In this document: piece by piece, positions 1-4,983 of the stretch
Numbering within the stretch: the first letter of the stretch is position 1
Layout of the letters: each line of letters opens with the position of its first letter
Source: Streptomyces sp. NRRL F-5123
GTDB taxonomy: Bacteria; Actinomycetota; Actinomycetes; Streptomycetales; Streptomycetaceae
DNA: 9,720 bases
NCBI RefSeq assembly: GCF_000721495.1
Contig: NZ_JOHY01000105.1
Location: 1-9,720 of the forward strand
Reading direction: 5' to 3'
The notes under the pieces: generated by a model
The model's database searches: none
What the model was told of the DNA's origin: nothing
The model's input: the letters and a program-made list of their open reading frames with translations, nothing else
Translations under genes and position numbers: made by a program

Positions 1-190
1 GGGTGATCGTCCCCTTCCCCCGCCGTCTCGCCGGCGGCTGCCCGCCGGTGGGGGCGGGGGTGGGTGGGCTGATCGTCCCCCTCCCGACGTCGCGCCGGCG
101 GCTGCCCCGCCAGTGGGGGCGGGGGTGGGTGGGGTGATCGTCCCCCTCCCGACGTCGCGCCGGCGGCTGCCCCGCCGGTGGGGTGGTGTC
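1..190 (-). repeat. Three tandem ~65-bp units with G-quadruplex-forming junctions
   Basis: The word GATCGTCCCC starts at 5, 71 and 136, giving periods of 66 and 65 bp. Each unit continues with CGCCGGCGGCTGCC or CGCCGGCGGCTGCCC and then a G-rich end. The first two units end in four G-runs separated by single bases (GGGGG-C-GGGGG-T-GGG-T-GGG at 50-68; a longer version at 115-134), a canonical G-quadruplex pattern on the plus strand. The third unit lacks the full G-run set. R1 has two such units and R2 has one. Confidence 0.8.
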
Positions 191-440
191 CCAGGGACTG
201 CGGTTCGCCCCCGATGGCGGGTCACCCCCGCAGGGAGGCCGTTAGCCGACGTCCCACCTGCACGGGTGGTGGGGGTGGGAAACCCCCGCGCCGTCAGGCG
301 CGGGCACCCCGGTGGCGGGTTCGCCCCCGACGGCGCTGCACCCCCCGCAGGTAGGCGGAGAGCCGACGTCCAAGTCGCAGGGAAGCACCCCCCGCCGCCA
401 CGCGCGGGCACCCCCGCTGCGGGGCAGCAGCAGGTCCGTC
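1..440 (-). repeat. Mosaic intergenic repeat R0, minus orientation, cut by the window edge
   Basis: Non-coding G/C-rich stretch made of modules that recur in R1 (2943-3425) and R2 (6806-7406) on the opposite strand. In window order it holds three tandem units of about 65 bp (1-190), a module at 183-248 (in reverse complement it reads GACGTCGGC, then GGGGGCGAACCGCAGTCCC, as at 2999-3062 and 7020-7085), a module at about 259-310 (in reverse complement CCCGCGCCTGACGGCGC, then a CCCACCCCCACCACCCGTGC box, matching 6808-6860), then diverged second copies of both (311-376 and 380-425). The stem-bearing core of R1 and R2 is absent here; by orientation it would lie before base 1. Open frames crossing it are Arg/Pro/Gly-rich on every strand and I treat them as spurious. 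The module edges are approximate. Confidence 0.75.
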
Positions 441-558
441 GCGTCCTACGCGGAGTCGTTCGCCGACCGAGGGGAGGCCCGGACGCGGGGCCGCCCGGCG
501 GGGCAGGGATCCGCCCGGGCACGGCAAGGTGCGGCCCGGCGCCCGAGCCGCAAGCTCC

Positions 559-580
559 TGTTCACCTGCAGGTGGGAACA
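559..580 (+). promoter_or_regulatory. Palindrome over the ribosome binding site of the permease gene
   Basis: A perfect 12-bp palindrome CACCTGCAGGTG lies at 563-574, inside a wider imperfect pair TGTTC (559-563) and GAACA (576-580). It overlaps the only purine-rich candidate ribosome binding site (GGTGGG, 571-576) for the GTG start at 588. As RNA, CACC/GGUG could pair around a UGCA loop and hide that site; as DNA it could be an operator. The word TGCAGGTGGGA (567-577) also occurs inside R2 (about 6854-6864), so the site may derive from a repeat edge. The function is inferred. Confidence 0.35.
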
Positions 581-587
581 TGCGCGC

Positions 588-1883
588 GTGAAACGCGAAG
601 AATCAGGTCCCACCACCGCCCCCGGCGGGGAGGGCGCTCCCGGCGAGGCGGGGCTCGGACGGCGGTTGGGGGTGGGGGACGCAGTTGTCGTCGGGCTCGG
701 AGCCATGATCGGCGCCGGCGTCTTCAGCGCGTTCGCCCCCGCAGCCGCCGCGGCCGGGAGCGGCCTGCTCGGCGCCCTCGCGATCGCGGCGGTCGTCGCG
801 TACTGCAACGCCACCTCCTCCGCGCGGCTCGCCGCGCGGCATCCGGAGTCGGGCGGGACGTACGTGTACGGGCGGGAGCGGCTCGGGCCGTTCTGGGGCT
901 ACCTCGCCGGGTGGAGCTTCGTCGCGGGCAAGACGGCGTCGTGCGCGGCGATGGCGCTGACGGTCGGGCACTACGCGTGGCCGGGCCAGGCGCGGGCCAC
1001 CGCCGTGGGGGCGGTCGTCGCGCTCACGGTCGTCAACTGCCTGGGCGTCCGCAAAGCGGCCTGGCTGACCCGGCTGATCGTGGCGGTCACGCTCGGCGTG
1101 CTCGCCGCGTGCGTCGTCGTGGGGCTGAGCGGCGGGCACGCCGACGCCGGGCGCCTGGCCTGGGACGCGGGCGGCGCGACCGCCACGCCCCGCGGCCTGC
1201 TCCAGGCCGCGGGCCTGCTCTTCTTCGCCTTCGCGGGATACGCCCGCATCGCCACGCTCGGCGAGGAGGTCCGCGACCCGGCCCGTACGATCCCGCGGGC
1301 GATCCCGCTCGCACTCACGCTCACGCTCGTCGTCTACGCGGCCGTCGCGGTGACGCTGCTCGCCGTCCTGGGGCCGCAGACCCTCGCGCGGTCCACGGCC
1401 CCGCTCGCCGACGCGGTACGGGCGGCGGGCGCGCCCGGCCTCGTACCGGTCGCCCGCGCGGGAGCGGCGGTCGCCGCGCTCGGCTCGCTGCTCGCGCTGC
1501 TGCTCGGGGTGTCCCGGACGACGCTGGCCATGGCGCGCGACCGCCATCTGCCGCCCGCACTCGCCCAGTTGAGCCGCGAGAACGCACCGCTGCGCGCGGA
1601 GATCGCCGTCGGCGCCCTCGCCACGCTCCTCACCGCGACGACCGACCTGCGCGGCGTCATCGGCTTCTCGTCCTTCGGCGTCCTGCTGTACTACGCGATC
1701 GCCAACGCGAGCGCCCTGCGCCTTGCCCCCGAAGAGCGCCGCCCGCCCCTCGCCGTACCCGTCGTCGGGCTCGCGGGCTGCGCGGCCCTCGCGTCCAGCA
1801 TGCCGGCGTCGTCCGTCGTCGCGGGTCTCGCCGTCACCGCGGCGGGCGCGACCCTCTACGGCGTACGCGCGCGCCGGACCTGA
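588..1883 (+). CDS. APC-superfamily amino-acid permease
   Basis: Predicted polytopic membrane transporter of 431 residues that would move amino acids or related amines across the cytoplasmic membrane. Near the N-terminus is the family's first-helix motif VGLGAMIGAGVFSAF (residues 35-49). Further on is LLFFAFAGYARIATLGEEVRDP (about 210-231, ending in PARTIPRAIP), the conserved sixth helix plus GEE-P-R loop of bacterial APC permeases. About 12 hydrophobic segments can be counted by eye (near 31-50, 55-78, 100-125, 136-152, 160-180, 203-222, 240-262, 286-308, 334-350, 356-372, 388-404, 406-425). I chose GTG 588 because the frame upstream is low-complexity repeat sequence and the homology-like region begins soon after; the frame itself is open back to 312. 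The start overlaps the stop of a three-codon ORF (ATG 580, Met-Arg-Ala-stop at 589-591). The substrate cannot be told from sequence; exporters of the YjeH type are one possibility. A likely terminator follows at 1910. Confidence 0.9.
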   Translation: MKREESGPTTAPGGEGAPGEAGLGRRLGVGDAVVVGLGAMIGAGVFSAFAPAAAAAGSGLLGALAIAAVVAYCNATSSARLAARHPESGGTYVYGRERLGPFWGYLAGWSFVAGKTASCAAMALTVGHYAWPGQARATAVGAVVALTVVNCLGVRKAAWLTRLIVAVTLGVLAACVVVGLSGGHADAGRLAWDAGGATATPRGLLQAAGLLFFAFAGYARIATLGEEVRDPARTIPRAIPLALTLTLVVYAAVAVTLLAVLGPQTLARSTAPLADAVRAAGAPGLVPVARAGAAVAALGSLLALLLGVSRTTLAMARDRHLPPALAQLSRENAPLRAEIAVGALATLLTATTDLRGVIGFSSFGVLLYYAIANASALRLAPEERRPPLAVPVVGLAGCAALASSMPASSVVAGLAVTAAGATLYGVRARRT

Positions 1884-1909
1884 CGGCCCCGCGCGCGGCG
1901 GGGGTGAAC

Positions 1910-1932
1910 GCGGTGCCCCCCTCCGGCACCGC
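1910..1932 (+). terminator. Hairpin after the APC permease gene
   Basis: GCGGTGCC (1910-1917) and GGCACCGC (1925-1932) form a perfect 8-bp stem with a 7-base loop, 26 bases past the permease stop, followed by TTCCCCCC. The T tract is poor, which is common for actinomycete hairpin terminators. This would separate the permease from the pentapeptide-repeat gene downstream. Confidence 0.55.
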
Positions 1933-2066
1933 TTCCCCCCGCGCCCACCGCACGCGGGCCGCCCTCGGGCACACCCGGTCAGGGACCTGCCACCTATCTG
2001 ACGTGACGGCACCCCCATTCCGTTACACCCCCGCGCCCGCCTCCCCCCGCGCGGCAGGATCGGGCC

Positions 2067-2939
2067 ATGACGCCCACACCCCCCTCCAGGCGACGCGCCT
2101 GGCTCACCGCCACCGCCCTCCTCGGCGTCGCCGTCTTCGCGCTGCTGCTCTGGCAAGGGCCGTGGTGGCTCGACGGCGGCCACCTGCGGCGGCACGACCT
2201 GCAACCGGCCGACGGCGCCGTCGTCACCGGCTTCCGTACGACGCTGGTAGCCGTCGGAGCGGGCGTGGTGGCCGTGTTCGGGCTCTACTACACGCACAAG
2301 GGCCACCAGCACACCCAGGCCCTCTTCCGGCTGACCGTGGAGGAGCAGGTGACCGGCCGCTACCTGGAGGCGGTCAAGCTGCTCGGCTCGGACAGCACGC
2401 ACCAGCGCATCGGCGGCGTCTTCGGGCTGGAACGCATCATGCGGGACAGCGCCCGCGACCACGCCACCGTGATGGAGGTCCTCGCGGCCTTCATACGCGG
2501 CCGGTCCCTGGCCGACGACACCGACCGCCCGCACCTGCCGCGCCGCGCACCCGAGGACGTGCAGGCCGCCCTCACCGTCCTCGGCCGCCGCCCGGCCCAC
2601 CCGGACGAGCCGCGCATCGACCTGCGCCACACCCGGCTGGCCTTCGCCCGCCTCCAGGAAGCGAGGCTGCGCCGCGCGGACCTCGAAGCGGCGGACCTCA
2701 GGGGCGCCGACCTCATCCGCGCGGACCTCACGCGGGCGGACCTCGAACACGCGGACCTTCGCGGGGCGAACCTCACCGGGGCCGACCTCGCCGGGACGAA
2801 GCTGGTCGGCGCCGACCTCAGCGGTACGTACGGCCTCACCGCCGCCCAACTCCTCACCGCCCGCCTCTACCCGGACACCGTCCTGCCCCCGGAACTCGCC
2901 GCCGACCCCACCATCCGCGCAGCCCGCCTCCCCGCCTGA
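2067..2939 (+). CDS. Membrane-anchored pentapeptide-repeat protein
   Basis: A 290-residue protein with two predicted membrane segments at residues about 11-30 and 57-76, joined by a short Trp-rich stretch (WQGPWW). A conserved middle region follows (about 85-150: FRLTVEEQVTGRYLEAVKLLGS, then RIGGVFGLERIMRDSARDHATVMEVLAAFIRGR), which typically precedes the repeats in actinobacterial proteins of this kind. Fourteen uninterrupted pentapeptide repeats (A(D/N)LXX pattern) run from about 185 to 254 and would form a right-handed quadrilateral beta-helix. The C-terminus is short and non-repetitive. The ATG at 2067 has an AGGA stretch about 8 bases upstream. A weak promoter-like pair, CTGACG (1998-2003) and TTACAC (2023-2028) with a 19-base spacer, lies upstream. 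No biochemical role is assignable; unlike soluble Qnr/MfpA gyrase-protecting proteins, this one is membrane-bound with the repeat domain after the second segment. The topology is inferred. Confidence 0.88.
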   Translation: MTPTPPSRRRAWLTATALLGVAVFALLLWQGPWWLDGGHLRRHDLQPADGAVVTGFRTTLVAVGAGVVAVFGLYYTHKGHQHTQALFRLTVEEQVTGRYLEAVKLLGSDSTHQRIGGVFGLERIMRDSARDHATVMEVLAAFIRGRSLADDTDRPHLPRRAPEDVQAALTVLGRRPAHPDEPRIDLRHTRLAFARLQEARLRRADLEAADLRGADLIRADLTRADLEHADLRGANLTGADLAGTKLVGADLSGTYGLTAAQLLTARLYPDTVLPPELAADPTIRAARLPA

Positions 2940-3183
2940 CCCGGCGGCGGTGCCCGCGCCCGGCGGCGCAGGTGTCTCCGACCCCCAGCACCCGTGCGAG
3001 TAGGACGTCGGCCGACGGCCCCTCCGAGGGTGCACCGCCGTCGGGGCCGAACCGCAGTCCCTCGTACATCACCCCCACCGGCAGGCAGCCGCCAACGCCA
3101 CGCAGGGGCAGGGGCACGATCACCCCACCCACCCCCACCCCCACCGGCAGGCAGCCGCCAACGAAACGCAGGAGGGGGACGAT

Positions 3184-3269
3184 CCGGGGGTGCCCCCGCA
3201 GGAATGCGCTTCCAGTCCCTTCACGGCTACGGATGACGGCGAACGCGCATTCCGAGGAGGTACCCCCGG
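3184..3269 (+). other. Nested conserved stems with a diverged loop in R1
   Basis: The outer arms CCGGGGGT (3184-3191) and ACCCCCGG (3262-3269) pair over 8 bp. The inner arms GGAATGCGC (3201-3209) and GCGCATTCC (3245-3253) pair over 9 bp. The 35-base apical part differs from the R2 copy in its first two-thirds while all four arms are identical. This could be a folded RNA or a DNA cruciform; no named RNA family is recognised. Confidence 0.55.
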
Positions 3270-3342
3270 AGTGGCCCCCGACCCACCCACCGCGCACACG
3301 CGCGATGCCCCGCCGGGCAACAACAGGGGCTGCGTGGGGGCA

Positions 3343-3364
3343 CCCCCAGGCGAAGCCCTGGGGG
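3343..3364. terminator. Perfect 8-bp hairpin in the R1 core, possible bidirectional terminator
   Basis: CCCCCAGG (3343-3350) and CCTGGGGG (3357-3364) form a perfect stem with loop CGAAGC. The R2 copy (7303-7326) and the R3 copy (9604-9628, reverse) keep the stem in a slightly bulged form. No U tract follows on either strand, so termination is inferred from stem strength and from its place at the 3' side of genes. Confidence 0.35.
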
Positions 3365-3446
3365 AGAACTGCGCGAACAACCCCCACCAAGGGAAGGTCG
3401 CGCGGGACACCGCAACAGGCACCCCGCGGCGAAAGGCCCAGCCGAG

Positions 3447-3491
3447 TTGACGGCGCCAATACCTAACCGCTAACTATTGGGCCGGGCCCAA
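3447..3491 (+). promoter_or_regulatory. Promoter and candidate operator of the padR-ABC operon
   Basis: TTGACG (3447-3452) and TAACTA (3471-3476), 18 bases apart, resemble a vegetative -35/-10 pair and sit in a rare A/T-rich island. Over them lie two dyads. CCAATA (3456-3461) and TATTGG (3475-3480) are inverted arms with a 13-base spacer. TTGGGCC-G-GGCCCAA (3477-3491) is a 15-base palindrome with 7-base arms, at the expected transcription start. The spacer also holds CTAAC twice, 7 bases apart (3463 and 3470). Dyads over the -10 and +1 fit autorepression by the PadR protein encoded just downstream. This is inference; no footprint is available. Confidence 0.6.
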
Positions 3492-3506
3492 AACGAGGGG
3501 AGGCCC

Positions 3507-4043
3507 ATGCAAGACGTGCTGCTCGCGATGCTCGTCAAGGAGCCGTCCCACGGGTACGACCTGCGTCAGCAACTCGCGGCGGCGCTCGGCCCCCTGGGCG
3601 AATCGCTCAACGCCGGCCAGGTCTACGTCACCCTCACCCGGCTCGAAAAAGCGGGGCTCGTCGTCCAGGAGCGCGAGGACGAGCCGGTGCGCGGCCCGCG
3701 GCGCAAGGTGTACGCCCTGACGGCGGCGGGCCAGGAGCGAGCCGCGGCGTGGATGGCCGAGAGTGCCGGGCCCCGCGCGGACGTGGCGGACTTCCACCTG
3801 AAGCTCGTGGCCGCCGCCGCGTCAGGCCTGGCGGATCCGCTCGCCCTCGTGGACGCGCGGCGGCGCGAGCTCATCCGCGGGCTCGCGGAGACCCAGCGCG
3901 CGGCGCTCGCGCCGGGCACGGAAACGCGGGCCGCCCTCCTCCTGGAGGGCATCGCACTGCGGCTGCAGGCCGACCTGCGCTGGCTGGAGGCGTGCGAGCG
4001 GACGTGGTCCGCCCGGCGGGCGAGAGGCGAGGGGAACGCATGA
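3507..4043 (+). CDS. PadR-family transcriptional repressor
   Basis: A 178-residue DNA-binding protein, the normal length for PadR regulators with a C-terminal helical dimerisation domain. The winged-helix part spans about 1-80: MQDVLLAML, the SHGYDLRQQL motif (14-23), a recognition helix in NAGQVYVTLTRLEKAGLV (35-52), and a wing in GPRRKVYALTAAGQ (63-76). Residues about 92-168 are Ala/Arg/Leu-rich helix, as in the Vir_Act_alpha_C domain. I start at ATG 3507, with GAGGGG 6 bases upstream. The TTG at 3477, in the same frame, lies inside the promoter palindrome and at or before the expected transcript start. The stop codon overlaps the ATPase start (ATGA), so the regulator is translationally coupled to its transporter. 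In this family, PadR genes next to ABC exporters usually encode repressors relieved by a toxic small molecule or by envelope stress; the inducer here is unknown. Confidence 0.9.
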   Translation: MQDVLLAMLVKEPSHGYDLRQQLAAALGPLGESLNAGQVYVTLTRLEKAGLVVQEREDEPVRGPRRKVYALTAAGQERAAAWMAESAGPRADVADFHLKLVAAAASGLADPLALVDARRRELIRGLAETQRAALAPGTETRAALLLEGIALRLQADLRWLEACERTWSARRARGEGNA

Positions 4044-4825
4044 GCAGACACGACGGCCCGAACACGTACGGCGGCCCCGGCCCCGCAGCCCCCCGCGAGA
4101 GCGTCCTGCGCGCCGTCGCGCTCACCCGTACGTACGGCCAGGACGACACCCTCGTGTGGGCCGTCGACGGCGTCGACCTCGACGTACCCGAAGGGCAGAC
4201 GCTCGCCGTCACCGGCCCCAGCGGCTGCGGCAAGTCCACGCTGCTGCAACTGCTGGGCGGGCTGGACCGGCCCACGGAGGGCGAGGTGTGGCTCGGGGGG
4301 CGGCGCGTGGACGGGCTCGGGGAGCGGGCGCTGGCGCGGTTGCGGCGGCGGTCGGTGGGGTTCGTGTTCCAGGCTTACCACCTGATGGACGAGCTGACGG
4401 CCGCGGAGAACGTCGAGCTGCCCGCGCTGCTCGCCGGGAGCCCGGCCCGCAGGGCGCGTGCCCGGGCGGCGGGGCTGCTGGAGCGGGTCGGGCTCGCGGG
4501 CCGGGCCCGGGCGCTGCCCGCGGAGCTGTCCGGCGGGCAGCGCCAGCGCGTGGCGATAGCCCGCGCGCTGGTCAACGAGCCGCTGGTGGTGCTCGCGGAC
4601 GAGCCGACCGGCAATCTCGACAGCGCGGCGACAGCCGATGTCCTGCGCCTGTTCGGGGAGTTGCGGGCCGCGGGCCAGACGCTGGTCGTGGTCACCCACG
4701 ACGAGCGCGTGGCGGCTACGGCGGACCGCGTCGTCTCGCTGCGCGACGGGGCGGTGGCCGACGACCTCCTCCTCACCCCCGCGGACACCCCGGGCCTGCC
4801 CGGCCTGCTGGACTGGGAGGCCTGA
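4040..4825 (+). CDS. ABC transporter ATP-binding protein, MacB/LolD type
   Basis: A 261-residue cytoplasmic ATPase that would power the FtsX-type permease encoded downstream. All motifs are present: Walker A GPSGCGKST (59-67), Q-loop Gln111 in FVFQAYHLM, signature LSGGQ (163-167) within LSGGQRQRVAIARAL, Walker B VVLADE (183-188) with catalytic Glu188, D-loop GNLD (191-194) and switch His220 in VVTHD. The wording around Walker A and the DEPTGNLD box is typical of the MacB/LolD/FtsE branch, whose permeases act as mechanotransmitters rather than channels. The N-terminal 20 residues are Gly/Pro-rich and probably disordered. The ATG at 4040 overlaps the padR stop by four bases, with GAGGGG 5 bases upstream. 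The gene ends in the sequence GGGAGGCCTGA, which recurs 154 bases later just before the permease start. Confidence 0.95.
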   Translation: MSRHDGPNTYGGPGPAAPRESVLRAVALTRTYGQDDTLVWAVDGVDLDVPEGQTLAVTGPSGCGKSTLLQLLGGLDRPTEGEVWLGGRRVDGLGERALARLRRRSVGFVFQAYHLMDELTAAENVELPALLAGSPARRARARAAGLLERVGLAGRARALPAELSGGQRQRVAIARALVNEPLVVLADEPTGNLDSAATADVLRLFGELRAAGQTLVVVTHDERVAATADRVVSLRDGAVADDLLLTPADTPGLPGLLDWEA

Positions 4826-4983
4826 CGTGCACCCCCGAAACGCCCACCCCCGACCCACCGCCCCGACCCCCACAAGACCCGGCGCCCACCCCCGACCCAC
4901 CACCCCCACAACACCCCGCGCGCGCCGGTCGCCCGCCGCCGCCGCATGGCGCGGCGGCCTTCCCCGCCGGGAGGCCTGACGTG
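4815..4983 (+). repeat. 15-bp direct repeat bounding a 154-bp low-complexity segment
   Basis: GGGAGGCCTGACGTG occurs at 4815-4829 and again at 4969-4983. Each copy contains a GGGAGG ribosome binding site, a TGA stop and a GTG start. The segment between is C/A-rich in its first half, with an internal 19-bp repeat CGCCCACCCCCGACCCACC at 4841-4859 and 4883-4901 (period 42). It looks like an insertion or a slippage expansion that duplicated the junction between the ATPase and permease genes. Confidence 0.7.
4827..4979 (+). CDS. Possible 50-residue low-complexity ORF between ATPase and permease genes
   Basis: GTG 4827 follows the ATPase stop by one base and has the same upstream GGGAGG as the permease start; the ORF stops at 4977-4979, one base before the permease's GTG. 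The product would be Pro/Thr/Arg-rich (AHPRPT occurs twice) and ends in Arg-Arg-Glu-Ala, the final Glu-Ala being the duplicated end of the ATPase reading frame. It has no recognisable domain and is probably not a functional protein. Its translation could nevertheless carry ribosomes from the ATPase to the permease gene and so preserve coupling across the extra segment. Confidence 0.3.
   Translation: MHPRNAHPRPTAPTPTRPGAHPRPTTPTTPRARRSPAAAAWRGGLPRREA

Larger units (their letters stand above)
2943..3425 (+). repeat. Mosaic intergenic repeat R1, plus orientation
   Basis: Starts within a few bases of the pentapeptide gene's stop and ends just before the padR promoter. The order is a GTGCCCGCGCCCGGCGGCGC module (about 2950-2998), a GACGTCGGC to GGCCGAACCGCAGTCCC module (about 3004-3060), two tandem units with the CACCGGCAGGCAGCCGCC signature (about 3067-3183, period 63), and the core (3184-3425). 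The core matches R2 7144-7395 and, in reverse complement, R3 closely, except for two short diverged patches (about 3211-3230 and 3288-3300). The junction between the tandem units (3123-3142) reads four C-runs separated by single A residues, a G-quadruplex pattern on the minus strand. Confidence 0.85.

Noticed and set aside
1..190. Tandem units as a CRISPR array
   Set aside because: The units of about 65 bp are repeated across their whole length with no unique spacers, and there are no cas genes.
312..587. N-terminal extension of the permease from an ATG at 312
   Set aside because: The 92 extra residues are translated repeat sequence and non-hydrophobic; family similarity starts well after 588.
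603..3035. Open frame of 810 codons on the minus strand
   Set aside because: It is antisense to the APC permease and pentapeptide genes, with the biased composition of a complementary-frame shadow.
440..3425. Composite transposon bounded by R0 and R1
   Set aside because: No transposase, no visible target-site duplication, and R0 extends past the window edge; retained only as a low-score structural observation.
113..3466. Open frame of 1117 codons on the plus strand
   Set aside because: It crosses R0, two genes in other frames and R1. Its product is Arg/Pro/Ala-rich without domains, as expected from the rarity of stop codons in very G/C-rich DNA.
3477..3506. TTG start for the PadR protein
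   Set aside because: It lies within the promoter palindrome at or before the expected transcript start, while ATG 3507 has a good ribosome binding site and the usual family N-terminus.
4156..4980. Upstream extension of the permease frame
   Set aside because: It overlaps the ATPase gene in another frame and is low-complexity; GTG 4981 has a well-spaced GGGAGG.
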